A DNA stretch of 34,038 bases from contig JAJEBK010000046.1 of assembly GCA_022823945.1 (NCBI GenBank), positions 1 through 34,038 on the forward strand, read 5' to 3'. The translations under genes and the position numbers were made by a program. The notes under the pieces were generated by a model. That model worked only from the letters and a program-made list of their open reading frames with translations, was not told where the DNA came from and searched no databases. Shown here one piece after another: positions 14,982 through 23,038 of the stretch. The first letter of the stretch is position 1, and each line of letters starts with the position of its first letter. Source of the stretch: Anaerolineae bacterium. Lineage in GTDB: Bacteria > Chloroflexota > Anaerolineae > Aggregatilineales > Phototrophicaceae.

Positions 14982-17006
14982 CTAAGCCATCGACTGCGCC
15001 GGTGCGCCCGGTTCGCCACCCAGCCCCGCAGCGCCTTCTGCACCGCGCGCCAGGGAGTTCAGCGCTACATCCGCCGCCTCTTGTAATGCCAGGAAGACAT
15101 TGCCCTCGCCGAACTCCTTCAACATGCGATAGGCAATGCCTCGCCGAGCGGGCCGCCGCACTTGTTGACCCTGCTCGTTCAAGGCATACAGGTAGCCATT
15201 GATGGTCTCGGCGACCTTGTCTTCGGCGATCCGCTCAGTCACTGTGTCGAAGAAGAGCCGCAGCTTCTGATAACGGATTGCTGCCACGCTTTCCTTGACT
15301 CGGCGCAACACGCCCGCGGCCCGTTCGCGCAGGCTGCGTTTTTCGACCGCCTCTCCCCGCCAGGCGCGCAGCTGCAAGAATTCCTGCGCGCTGATTGATG
15401 TATACGCCACTGCCGGCGCCGCCTCATCACCCAGGCTGTAACGCGAAGGTCGGCGAATGCACAGCCAGATAGCCTCGCCAGCCTCTTTCAGCAGCTTCGC
15501 GCCGATGTGCTGCCAGGCCGGGTAACGCGCTCCATCCGCTGTTTCGATCCAATAGCCCGCCGTGGATTTGCGCTCGACAGCGCGCGTTCGCCTGGGCAGA
15601 TAGCTGAGCGTTCGTCTGGCGATCTGCAAGCGCCCAATGCAAGCGGTGACTTGTACCTGCAGATCATGGTTATAGCGGCGGATGGTGCGAGCAGACGCGC
15701 CAATCCGCTCGGCCAGATTGCGCATGGGTAGTTGCGGATTTAGTCGTTGGATATATCCGCGATGCAAAGCCTGTCGATATGACTTGGCTGTCCGCAGGTC
15801 GCTTTCACGCAGGCCATCGGACGGCGTCCAAGCCACACCCAGCACCGCCAGCATTCGCCCCACGCTGGGAACTTGAAACACCAACTGCACGGGTCGACCG
15901 CGCTTCTTCGCATTAAGTCCCCTGTTGTCCAGGTATTCAACATATCTTCTACTGATAATATGCCGCCCATTGAAAATTGAATGATCACCGGTCAGCGCTT
16001 GCAGCACGGATTTACGACTGAGGCCGACGCGACGTGCGATGCCGACAGCCTCGGTCATCGTGAAACCAGCCCCTTCTTTCCAGCCAGCCAGATAAAGGGC
16101 ATCCAACAGCCGAGGCATAATGCTAGATGCCTGAGCCGTCAGCAGCCGTTCACGAACAGAATTGGGGACGCCAGGTCGACCGGCATGCCCAAATGTGCCG
16201 CCACGGTAAGCCGATGCGATGCTGCGCTGCGCCTCCAGCAAACGTTCGACTGGCTTCTCGCGACGATGAGCGCCTTTGGCGGGCTGCTTAATATGCAAAG
16301 GCGCGAGGCGGCTTTCCACATCGTGCAGCGACATGCCATGCTCGCGGGCGATGGAAGCGGCCCGGTAGAGCGCGTTGTTGCGACCGATCTGCCCAGCCAG
16401 CCGCTCGTACACGCGCGCAAAATCTATATCGCTGGGCTCGCGGATGATCCTGCCTGGCAGCACATGCACCGCAGCGTTCACATGAAAGTAGTTCAGCAAC
16501 TTGTCGATATCGTCGCGCTGTAGCTCAATCGCCGGCAGGTCACTCATGGCGCGGTATGCAAAGCCGCCGATGCGCGAAGGCGGGGCTAACACATAAGAAC
16601 GTTCACCTTTGATGTCACCCCCATCAAACTGGTGACTGGGCACAAGTTCGTCACTGCGGAAATATAGATGACAGCCGCGGCGTGTCTTCACGCTGTAAGT
16701 ATCGGCATATTGAGGCAGGTGCATGCAGAAGCGCCGGTAACGCCGGTAGTCGTCAAAGTCGATGACCAGCAAGCGCGAAACTCGTCCGCAGACGATGCCC
16801 AGCGCCGTAAAGCGGTCGTCAAAAGCGGCAGCGATCTCGGCGGCCGAGGCGATGCGTTTCTGATACTGGCGCCATTTAATGGCTGGCTTCTTGGGTTCAT
16901 CGGGCGCATTGTCGCCATGCACTGGGATCACGGAATAACCGGACTTTGCCAAATTATGCGCCCGGCGCAGCAGCGATTTATGTCGAAAGTTGAGGAAAGA
17001 TTTCAT
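14982..17006 (-). CDS. Prim-Pol (AEP-family) replication primase-polymerase
   Basis: This 674-aa protein has an N-terminal bifunctional primase/polymerase domain (about residues 15-175). KKPAIKWRQYQKR is the family's 'K-P-x-x-x-W' entry, VIDFDD (81-86) holds the metal-binding DxD, KTRRGCHLYF (107-116) holds the conserved histidine H113, and KGERSYVLAPPS (133-144) is motif III. The remaining ~500 residues hold helix-turn-helix-like segments (TEAVGIARRVGLSRKSVLQAL; RNLAERIGASARTIRRYNHDL) but no helicase Walker motif. Such proteins initiate replication of plasmids and integrated elements. The gene converges on parAB with parS-like sites between, so it looks like part of a replicon core. A TTGACA/TATACA promoter lies 345 nt upstream. 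The C-terminal Gly/Ala-rich tail is low complexity. Confidence 0.82.
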   Translation of the reverse strand: MKSFLNFRHKSLLRRAHNLAKSGYSVIPVHGDNAPDEPKKPAIKWRQYQKRIASAAEIAAAFDDRFTALGIVCGRVSRLLVIDFDDYRRYRRFCMHLPQYADTYSVKTRRGCHLYFRSDELVPSHQFDGGDIKGERSYVLAPPSRIGGFAYRAMSDLPAIELQRDDIDKLLNYFHVNAAVHVLPGRIIREPSDIDFARVYERLAGQIGRNNALYRAASIAREHGMSLHDVESRLAPLHIKQPAKGAHRREKPVERLLEAQRSIASAYRGGTFGHAGRPGVPNSVRERLLTAQASSIMPRLLDALYLAGWKEGAGFTMTEAVGIARRVGLSRKSVLQALTGDHSIFNGRHIISRRYVEYLDNRGLNAKKRGRPVQLVFQVPSVGRMLAVLGVAWTPSDGLRESDLRTAKSYRQALHRGYIQRLNPQLPMRNLAERIGASARTIRRYNHDLQVQVTACIGRLQIARRTLSYLPRRTRAVERKSTAGYWIETADGARYPAWQHIGAKLLKEAGEAIWLCIRRPSRYSLGDEAAPAVAYTSISAQEFLQLRAWRGEAVEKRSLRERAAGVLRRVKESVAAIRYQKLRLFFDTVTERIAEDKVAETINGYLYALNEQGQQVRRPARRGIAYRMLKEFGEGNVFLALQEAADVALNSLARGAEGAAGLGGEPGAPAQSMA

Positions 17007-17248
17007 GTCTTTTTCTCACTTTTGCGCGCGAACAGCAGTCGCCCTGCCCATGCAGAGCAGGGATACGCAGACGACGCTCCAGGGCGGGGGCGAGATCTCG
17101 GCTGTTGTATGCGCGCTGTACTTGCTAACGGCGCTTGCAGAAGCCGGGGCGCTTGATGCGCGACCAGCCAATGCAAAGCCCGAACATGGTCGAAAAGTTG
17201 TCGGTGGCGGCGATCAAATGTACCCGAAAAAGCGACAAGTTTCGTGCT

Positions 17249-17370
17249 GGATTATCCAGAGTAGCTGCGCGATAAAATGTCGTCATTTAGACTGTATAAA
17301 TGATCGTTGCCTTCGCGCCGCCAGCCGGGATTATCCAGCCGCAACGCTATATGTATACTGTATAAATGAT
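17249..17370. repeat. Pair of diverged direct repeats (iteron-like or operator-like)
   Basis: Unit 1 spans 17249-17304 and unit 2 spans 17328-17370. Both begin GGATTATCCAG and end ACTGTATAAATGAT, with shorter middle sequence in unit 2. Only unit 2 is combined with a TTGACA. Two copies are few for plasmid iterons, so an operator is equally likely. Confidence 0.5.
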
Positions 17371-17387
17371 ATGCTGGGCGATGTCAA
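17359..17387 (-). promoter_or_regulatory. Sigma70-type promoter for the primase gene
   Basis: On the minus strand a perfect TTGACA (17387-17382), a 17-nt spacer and TATACA (17364-17359) form the best promoter match in the window. Transcription would start near 17352 and give a leader of about 345 nt that includes repeat unit 1 before the ATG at 17006. The -10 lies inside the repeated ACTGTATAAATGAT, so a repeat-binding protein could repress it. Confidence 0.5.
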
Positions 17388-17434
17388 GGAATAGACGCGC
17401 GAGCGCGCAAGATGGAACAAATAGAAAATTAGTT

Positions 17435-18241
17435 CTATTCGTTGAGAATATCGTCAAGCACAGACAAGGGAGTGGCCGCCAGCAAACCGGCATCAATCGG
17501 CAGCACGACCCCCGATATCCAGCGGGCTTCATCGCTGGCCAGAAAGACCGCCGCCCAGGCTACATCCCAAGCGGTGCCTTCTGTGCCCAGCGGACCGGCT
17601 TTTCGGCGCAGATCGCGGGTATCGACAGCCAGCGTGCGCACAAAAGCGCCATGGATATGACCGGGTGCGATAGCGTTGACGCGGATATTGTCGCGGCCGT
17701 GATGAACAGCCATGACGCGCGACAGTTGTACGAGACCGGCTTTGGTGACGGCATAGGGCACATTGCGTTTGAAGCCGGCGCGCAAGCCGTCTATGGAAGC
17801 GATGTTGATGATGGAGCCGCCGCCGCTGGCTTTCATGAGCGGCACAGCGTGTTTGCAGGTGAGCAAGACGCTTTTCAGGTTGACAGCCAGAGTCGTGTCG
17901 AGATCGCTTTCATCGATTTCTGTCACCATGCCCAAGCCGCTGTTGGCAACATTGTTATAAAGAATATGCAGCCCGCCGAAGTCGTTTTGGCAAGCGGCGA
18001 TCATGGCGCGGATGTCGTCTTCGTCGGTGACATCCGCTTTCACGATTTTGGCTGTGCCGCCGGCTGCGATGATATGCCGGTGGGTAACTTCGGCGCGCTC
18101 CAGGTCATAGTCGGCGAGCATGACTTTGGCGCCTTCCTTGGCGAATAGCAGGGCTGCCGCGTACCCGGTGCCCGCGGGTTCGCCACGGCTGCCCGCGCCC
18201 ACTACCAAAGCGATCTTGCCTGCCAGTCGCCCTTGTGTCAT
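17435..18241 (-). CDS. Short-chain dehydrogenase/reductase (SDR), diverged cofactor loop
   Basis: This 268-aa classical SDR has the catalytic set S149 (INIASIDG), Y163 and K167 (PYAVTK). The cofactor loop reads GAGSRGEPAGTG (15-26), longer than the usual TGxxxGxG, and NNVAN (96-100) replaces NNAG. D44 after the second strand suggests NAD rather than NADP. An AGGAG lies 8 nt upstream of the ATG. It is the last of four minus-strand genes with an acetoacetate-decarboxylase-like protein and two other SDRs, so it probably oxidises a hydroxyl group in the same pathway. The substrate is unknown. Confidence 0.9.
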   Translation of the reverse strand: MTQGRLAGKIALVVGAGSRGEPAGTGYAAALLFAKEGAKVMLADYDLERAEVTHRHIIAAGGTAKIVKADVTDEDDIRAMIAACQNDFGGLHILYNNVANSGLGMVTEIDESDLDTTLAVNLKSVLLTCKHAVPLMKASGGGSIINIASIDGLRAGFKRNVPYAVTKAGLVQLSRVMAVHHGRDNIRVNAIAPGHIHGAFVRTLAVDTRDLRRKAGPLGTEGTAWDVAWAAVFLASDEARWISGVVLPIDAGLLAATPLSVLDDILNE

Positions 18242-18261
18242 TGTGTCGCTCCTGTCGTCTG

Positions 18262-19083
18262 CTAATCGAGATGAACGCCGCCATCCACAGAGATGGATTT
18301 GCCTGTGATGAAGCTGGCTTGTTCACTGCTGAGGAATGCCGCTACATTGGCGATATCACGCGTTTCTGCCATGCGTCCCAGCGGGATGGTTTGCAGCGCG
18401 ACCTCGATCATCTGTTGTCGATAAGCGGATGTGGACATGTCGGCGGGTCGAAGCGCCGCTGCCATATCATCAATACGCTCGCTGGCGATCAAGCCCGGGC
18501 AAATGGCATTGACGGTGATTTTGTTCTCCGCCAATTCCAGCGCCAGTGACTGCGTAAAGCCGCGGATGGCGAATTTTGACGCGCAATAGGCGCCATATCG
18601 CGCAACCCCTTGTTTGCCAGCCGTTGACGCAATGTTAATGATGCGACCGCCTTCCGCTTGGGCGATCATCAGTCGGGCGGCGGCGCGGCTGCACAGAAAT
18701 GTCCCGCGCACATTCACGCGCTGCACCAGGTCGAATGCGTCTTCGGACAATTCCACAACCGGCACGCGGTCGGCACCTGCGGGCGCGCCAGCATTGTTGA
18801 CCAGAATATCCAACCTGCCGAAGTGATCCAGCAGCTGGGTGAACATCTGCTCGACCTGAACGGTGTCGGCCACATCGCCATAGATTGCCAGCCCGCGTGA
18901 GCCCAGCGCTTCAATTTCAGCGACTGCAGCGGGCAAACCTGGTCGACCTGCCTGTGCCGGGCGCAGATCGTTGACGGCAACATGGACGCCCGCCTGTGCC
19001 AGCCGCAGGGCAATGGCTCGTCCGATGCCGCCAGCTCCCGCCGCGCCAGTTACGAAAGCGACTTTGCCACTCAACTCGTACAT
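18262..19083 (-). CDS. Short-chain dehydrogenase/reductase (SDR), paralogue 2
   Basis: This 273-aa classical SDR carries TGAAGAGGIG (12-21), D39 at the end of strand 2 (NAD preference), NNAG (96-99), S153, Y166 and K170 (YGAYCASK). Two earlier ATGs are in frame, but starting at 19083 gives MYELSGKVAFVTG, which aligns end to end with the next gene's MNELSGKVAFVTG. It also gives an identical length of 273 aa, and a GAGAAG lies just upstream. The two are clearly tandem duplicates. Both have the 'GxYLCxRAAARxM' and 'GRIINIxS' segments of FabG-like SDRs. The substrate is unknown. Confidence 0.92.
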   Translation of the reverse strand: MYELSGKVAFVTGAAGAGGIGRAIALRLAQAGVHVAVNDLRPAQAGRPGLPAAVAEIEALGSRGLAIYGDVADTVQVEQMFTQLLDHFGRLDILVNNAGAPAGADRVPVVELSEDAFDLVQRVNVRGTFLCSRAAARLMIAQAEGGRIINIASTAGKQGVARYGAYCASKFAIRGFTQSLALELAENKITVNAICPGLIASERIDDMAAALRPADMSTSAYRQQMIEVALQTIPLGRMAETRDIANVAAFLSSEQASFITGKSISVDGGVHLD

Positions 19084-19107
19084 AGGCATCTTCTCGGACA
19101 TGTCGAC

Positions 19108-19929
19108 TTAATCCATGATGTGGCCGCCATCAACGACCAGCGATTGTCCGGTGATGTAGCTGGAATAATCGCTGGCGAGGAAGGCGGCGGCATCGGCTAT
19201 ATCGCCGGTCCTGCCCACCCGTTTCAGCGAACTTTCGCGGATGGCGCGTTCAAATATCTCTTTGCGGAAGACAGTTGTGGCAATATTGTCGGGATGAAGC
19301 GCATGTGCCAGGTCATCAACGCGCTCGCTTTCGGTAAGCCCGGGACAGATGGCATTGACGGTGATATTGTCAGGACCGAGCTCATGCGCCAGCGACTGCG
19401 TGAGGCCGCGGATAGCAAATTTCGAGGCGGCATAGGCGGCATAAAATGCCACGCCATGCTTGCCAATCACCGATGAGATGTTGATGATGCGACCACCTTC
19501 GCCCTGGGCAAGCATCTGACGGGCAGCGGCGCGACAGCACAGATAGGTCCCGCGCACATTCACCCGCTGGACTCGGTCAAAATGCTCTTCTTGCAGATCT
19601 ACCAACGGCACACGATCAGGTCCTGAAGGTGCCGCGGCGTTGTTCACCATGATGTCAAGCCGCCCAAAATGAGCCACCAGCTGAGCGAACATTCGCTCGA
19701 CCTGAGCGCTGTCGGCCACATCGCCATAGACGGACAGACAGCGCGCGCCCAAGGCTTCAATTTCCGCGACGACATCTAACAAGCCCTGGCGTCTGCTCTG
19801 GGACGGGCGCAGGTCATTGACCGCCACGCTCGCCCCTCTCTCCGCGAGCCGCAGGGCGATGGCGCGACCGATTCCTTTCCGCCCCGCCGCGCCAGTTACG
19901 AAAGCGACCTTGCCACTCAGCTCGTTCAT
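19108..19929 (-). CDS. Short-chain dehydrogenase/reductase (SDR), paralogue 3
   Basis: This 273-aa classical SDR and tandem paralogue of the next gene has TGAAGRKGIG (12-21), D39, NNAA (96-99; the usual NNAG glycine is alanine), S153, Y166 and K170 (YAAYAASK). A GAGGAGAT Shine-Dalgarno lies 6 nt before the ATG. It sits between the acetoacetate-decarboxylase-like gene (55 nt upstream) and the paralogue 24 nt downstream. Having two near-equal enzymes side by side suggests consecutive oxidations, or oxidation of stereoisomers, in one catabolic route. Confidence 0.92.
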   Translation of the reverse strand: MNELSGKVAFVTGAAGRKGIGRAIALRLAERGASVAVNDLRPSQSRRQGLLDVVAEIEALGARCLSVYGDVADSAQVERMFAQLVAHFGRLDIMVNNAAAPSGPDRVPLVDLQEEHFDRVQRVNVRGTYLCCRAAARQMLAQGEGGRIINISSVIGKHGVAFYAAYAASKFAIRGLTQSLAHELGPDNITVNAICPGLTESERVDDLAHALHPDNIATTVFRKEIFERAIRESSLKRVGRTGDIADAAAFLASDYSSYITGQSLVVDGGHIMD

Positions 19930-19984
19930 GTATTGATCTCCTCTGTTTCCATTCGGTGCCTGGCTTTGGAATGCGGGTTTGGCT

Positions 19985-20803
19985 TCAGCGCAGCATGCGT
20001 GTGTCGCGCAGGTCTTTGCCGCCGATTGTTTTTGTCATAGTCGCCCCGCGCGCTTCCAGCATCGGCAGGTCTGCCAGGCAGTTGACGATATTACACTGTG
20101 TTGGCATATCTTCCCAGCGAGGGCGTGTGAAGGCAAAGCTGCCCGTGCCGGTCGCAAAGTCTGTTACGCGGCGCTTGGGCGATTCGGCGGGGGTCATGGT
20201 CGCGTAGGTGACATCGGCAGCGCCCCATTCGCCTGTTCTTGGCATATATTTGTAATGCAGACTGGGCAGACTCTTGCTGGGCGACTGGGGTGATGCCGGC
20301 TGCAAATCGCTGATGCGCATATCCAGGAAGCGGAATCCCAGCCAGCTGGCGGTGATATGATGATCGCCACGCAGCACAGTCGGCATTGGCAGTTCGCAAT
20401 AGATCTTGGCGTAACCCAATTCTTCGCGCCCGGTGACGATGGGGTCAGCCAGATTCTCCCACAGCACGGTCAAAAAGTGACCGACAACATCATCGACCTG
20501 TCCCTGATAACGCGCGGGAAATGTCAAGCCTAGTGTGTTGTAGCCGCGCCCAGCCAGCCATTCGATCTCGCTCATATAATTGGCGCTTAGCGTGGCGACA
20601 GGTTCACCATGCAGCGAGAAACCGGGTGGCAACAGGGCAGCCAGGCTGTCGCTGTCGGTGAGAAAGCTGATGGCATAAACCGTGCTGCGTGGGTTGTCCT
20701 GGCAGGCAAACTGCTCGCCCGAAGGACCGCGTCGTGGTCCCGTGCGCGGACCGAAGTGCGTGGGCATGCGATACATGGCGGAAGGATCAAATTCGTATGA
20801 CAT
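19985..20803 (-). CDS. Acetoacetate-decarboxylase-family protein
   Basis: This 272-aa protein resembles the acetoacetate decarboxylase (ADC-like) superfamily. It shows the early 'LLPPGF' strand (58-62), the central EWLAGRGYNTLGLTFP block (81-96) and VTGREELGYAKIY (123-135). K133 aligns with the family's Schiff-base lysine position, although the usual 'G-[FY]-P-K' reads GYAK here. Family members include decarboxylases, aldolase-dehydratases and uncharacterised beta-keto-acid enzymes. An AAGGACG lies just before the ATG. It heads the operon with three SDRs, which would fit oxidation of a hydroxy acid followed by decarboxylation or a retro-aldol step. The exact reaction is not known. Confidence 0.8.
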   Translation of the reverse strand: MSYEFDPSAMYRMPTHFGPRTGPRRGPSGEQFACQDNPRSTVYAISFLTDSDSLAALLPPGFSLHGEPVATLSANYMSEIEWLAGRGYNTLGLTFPARYQGQVDDVVGHFLTVLWENLADPIVTGREELGYAKIYCELPMPTVLRGDHHITASWLGFRFLDMRISDLQPASPQSPSKSLPSLHYKYMPRTGEWGAADVTYATMTPAESPKRRVTDFATGTGSFAFTRPRWEDMPTQCNIVNCLADLPMLEARGATMTKTIGGKDLRDTRMLR

Positions 20804-20828
20804 GGCGCGTCCTTTTTGTCGCTATCGG

Positions 20829-21845
20829 TTAGATTGCGCTTCTCCCCGACTCTTCCTGGGAAGATGAGTCGGGAGGCGGCGCGATATGAATCAGCACATA
20901 GCCAGCCAGCCCATAGATCGCGGCGGCGAATAGCTGGAAGCCGTGCAGCAGGAAACCAGTCGCTGTCGCATCCGATTCGTTCCAGCCAGCCAGTTGCATC
21001 AATCCGAAGCTCCAAGCCACTTCCACTACGCCAAAGCCACTCACGGTGAAAGGGAAGGCTGACGCAAACATGCCGATGCTGATGATAGCGATTGCACCGG
21101 GCAGATCGACGGACAAGCCCAAGGCGCGCAGCAGCACATAATTGGTCAGGAAAGAACAAGTGTAGGTGAAGCAAGAGATGAAAAGCGCCGAAAAGAACAG
21201 GCGCGGCTGGCGAATGCGGCTCAGCTCGTCTGCCAGTTGGACAAGGCGCGTTTGCAGCAGACGGGAGAGGTTGCTGTCGTGGCGAACCAGCAGCGGTCGC
21301 AGCAGCTTATGCAGACGTTGCACCAATGCGCCACCATAATAGAGCGCCAGCACGCTGCCCGCGAAAGTGAGCGCCACGACAATCAACAACTCGTCGCGCT
21401 GTGCCGCCAGTTGTTCGGTGCTGCTCAATATGCTCGCGGCGAAGACCATGACGATGATCAGCAATTCCAGCAGGCGCGCGCCAAACAAGCTGCTCAAGCC
21501 CGCTTCCATCGAGTAATTCAATCGTGAACGCAGCAAGGCGATGTACGACAATTCGCCCAATTTGAAGGGCAGGGCGCGCACCAGGAAGTTGTGATACAGC
21601 GTGATGGGCAACAACAGTCGCCAGGGCGACTCCTCACCCCCCAGCAAGATGCGAAAGCGCAACGCTCGCAGCAAATTCAGCGCCAGGTAGGCCAGCAGCG
21701 CCACGCACCAGCCAAGCAGCGGCACGCGCGCCAGCAGCTCATCAAATTCGCCCCATTCGACTCGTCCTACGAGCACGATGAGCAAGCCGGCGGTTACCCC
21801 GATACTGAGCAGGCGAACAAGGCGCTGACGGGTCTTGGCAGTCAT
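20829..21845 (-). CDS. LPG-synthase-TM / flippase-like integral membrane protein
   Basis: This 338-aa polytopic membrane protein matches the UPF0104 / lysylphosphatidylglycerol-synthase TM family (flippase-like). It shows about eight hydrophobic helices, starting with LLSIGVTAGLLIVLVG, and the family segment ALPFKLGELSY followed by SLFGARLLELL. The last helices include FPFTVSGFGVVEVAW. Members are thought to move or modify lipid-linked substrates. The start at 21845 lies 7 nt after the stop of the sulfotransferase gene. An alternative ATG at 21866 would overlap that gene. Tight coupling with a sulfotransferase suggests a role in export of a modified lipid or glycan, which is an inference. Confidence 0.8.
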   Translation of the reverse strand: MTAKTRQRLVRLLSIGVTAGLLIVLVGRVEWGEFDELLARVPLLGWCVALLAYLALNLLRALRFRILLGGEESPWRLLLPITLYHNFLVRALPFKLGELSYIALLRSRLNYSMEAGLSSLFGARLLELLIIVMVFAASILSSTEQLAAQRDELLIVVALTFAGSVLALYYGGALVQRLHKLLRPLLVRHDSNLSRLLQTRLVQLADELSRIRQPRLFFSALFISCFTYTCSFLTNYVLLRALGLSVDLPGAIAIISIGMFASAFPFTVSGFGVVEVAWSFGLMQLAGWNESDATATGFLLHGFQLFAAAIYGLAGYVLIHIAPPPDSSSQEESGRSAI

Positions 21846-21852
21846 GCTCGCG

Positions 21853-22815
21853 TCATTCCTCTCCATACCAATGCGAGAGGTCGCGGTCCAGCAGTTGGCT
21901 GAGCGCGTCGATATCGCCGGCGAATTCGCGCTGCAAGCTCTGGCGCAGCTCTGGCGTCAAGGGCGAGCGCTGTTCAAAACGGGTATATGCCGCAATGACG
22001 CCTTCCACCACGCGTGTGCGGTAGCGATAGGGCACCAGGCTGTGTGTGGTCGCCAGGTAGCTCAGGCGGTCTTTCAGCAGCATGAGCGAAAAACCGCTGC
22101 CCACGATAAGTTGCTGCAGCCAGGCCAGGCGCGTTTTTTTGTTGGGATTGCGGATATCAAAGCGCATGGGAACTTCGCTGTCGATGCCCAGAAACTCGCA
22201 GACCTCTCGGAAGGCGCCAGCGGTGTCGTTGCGGAAGTCGTCAAAGATGATGACCAGCACATTTTCGCGCCCAAAGACATCGAAGTAACGCGGCACCTGC
22301 TGGCTGAAACGCGCCATCTGCCGATACTGCAAGCCAGTGATGCAATGCGCGGCGCGGCGGATGCGCTTGTTCATGCGGCGCTCGCTTTCGGCTGCCAGCG
22401 CCTCGGTAAAACTGCTGATTTGTTCGTTGCCGCTGTAACGAAATTGCGACCACATGGAATACATCATATCGACCGGGCTGCGCAGCATGATGATGATTTT
22501 GGCGGCCGGGTCATAGTGATGAATTTCCGATGCGGCGCGCCGGCTGACCAGATACCAGGGCGACGATTCGCCAATGCGGGCTTGTCCGCGCGCATCTCGG
22601 AAGAGCTTGAGATAGCGGTCGGGTTTGTCACGAAATTGTCGAAAGCGCGAGCCATCCAGATCGCTGCCGAAGAAGTGTGGCTCTTTGTAATAGGGCATGA
22701 AGACATCGGGGTGGCGCTGCAGGTATTCGTGCAGCGAGGTCGTTCCGCATTTTGGCGCGCCAACGATGAAGAAATTGGGTTTGGGCACGGCGTTCAACCC
22801 GGCAGCGTGCAGCAT
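21853..22815 (-). CDS. PAPS-dependent sulfotransferase
   Basis: This 320-aa protein has the 5'-phosphosulfate-binding loop FIVGAPKCGTTSLHEYL (16-32) and the 3'-phosphate-binding segment IIMLRSPVDMMYSMW (108-122, with R112 and S120). It should transfer sulfate from PAPS to a hydroxyl on a glycan, lipid or small molecule. The C-terminal part (FDDFRNDTAGAFREVCEFLGI, then PVRxxRxxR-like basic stretch) is typical of NDST/heparan-type bacterial sulfotransferases. An AGAGGA lies 6 nt before the ATG at 22815; a TTG two codons upstream is less likely. The acceptor is unknown. No PAPS synthesis genes are in the window. Confidence 0.88.
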   Translation of the reverse strand: MLHAAGLNAVPKPNFFIVGAPKCGTTSLHEYLQRHPDVFMPYYKEPHFFGSDLDGSRFRQFRDKPDRYLKLFRDARGQARIGESSPWYLVSRRAASEIHHYDPAAKIIIMLRSPVDMMYSMWSQFRYSGNEQISSFTEALAAESERRMNKRIRRAAHCITGLQYRQMARFSQQVPRYFDVFGRENVLVIIFDDFRNDTAGAFREVCEFLGIDSEVPMRFDIRNPNKKTRLAWLQQLIVGSGFSLMLLKDRLSYLATTHSLVPYRYRTRVVEGVIAAYTRFEQRSPLTPELRQSLQREFAGDIDALSQLLDRDLSHWYGEE

Positions 22816-22855
22816 CGGCAATCCTCTTGATTCCCCGCATTATAGTACAAGCGCG

Positions 22856-22972
22856 AAACCCCCACCCCAAACCCCTCCCCCATTAAGAAGGAGGGGCTTT
22901 TTTGCTGCAATCTCGGATTACTTAGCTCCCCTTCCCTCGTTCTGGGTGAAGGGGCCGGGGGATGGGGGCAGA
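22856..22972 (+). repeat. Long C-rich dispersed repeat, copy 2
   Basis: This roughly 117-bp element is the plus-strand counterpart of 4031-4167, sharing both ends and the TTTTGCTnCnATCTCGGATT-like middle. It lies in the gap between the divergent sulfotransferase and dhaK genes. An inner hairpin CCCCTCC...GGAGGGG is present. Confidence 0.75.
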
Positions 22973-23038
22973 AAAATTGCGCCGAAGCCCGATCCGCGTT
23001 ACAGTCTTCAGCCATCCACCCAGCCGAAAAGAGGCAGC

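Larger units (their letters stand above)
17007..17434. other. Regulatory or origin-like region upstream of the primase gene
   Basis: No gene is supported in these 428 bases. The region contains two diverged direct repeats, each carrying GGATTATCCAG (17249-17259 and 17328-17338) followed by ACTGTATAAATGAT (17291-17304 and 17357-17370). The first GGATTATCCAG is part of the near-palindrome CTGGATTATCCAG. The AT-rich patch at 17265-17370 contrasts with its surroundings. Either a replication origin or the control region of the primase gene would fit. Confidence 0.45.

Noticed and set aside
14430..15043. Possible small zinc-ribbon gene broken by the MITE-like element (CCGAC on one side, CLAC on the other, minus strand)
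   Set aside because: The two halves are in different frames, no start with a ribosome-binding site is seen, and the cysteine pairs could be chance. It is too weak to call a pseudogene.
16990..17394. 134-codon plus-strand open frame in the region upstream of the primase gene
   Set aside because: It begins inside the primase gene on the opposite strand and its translation has no domain. The area is better explained by direct repeats and a promoter.
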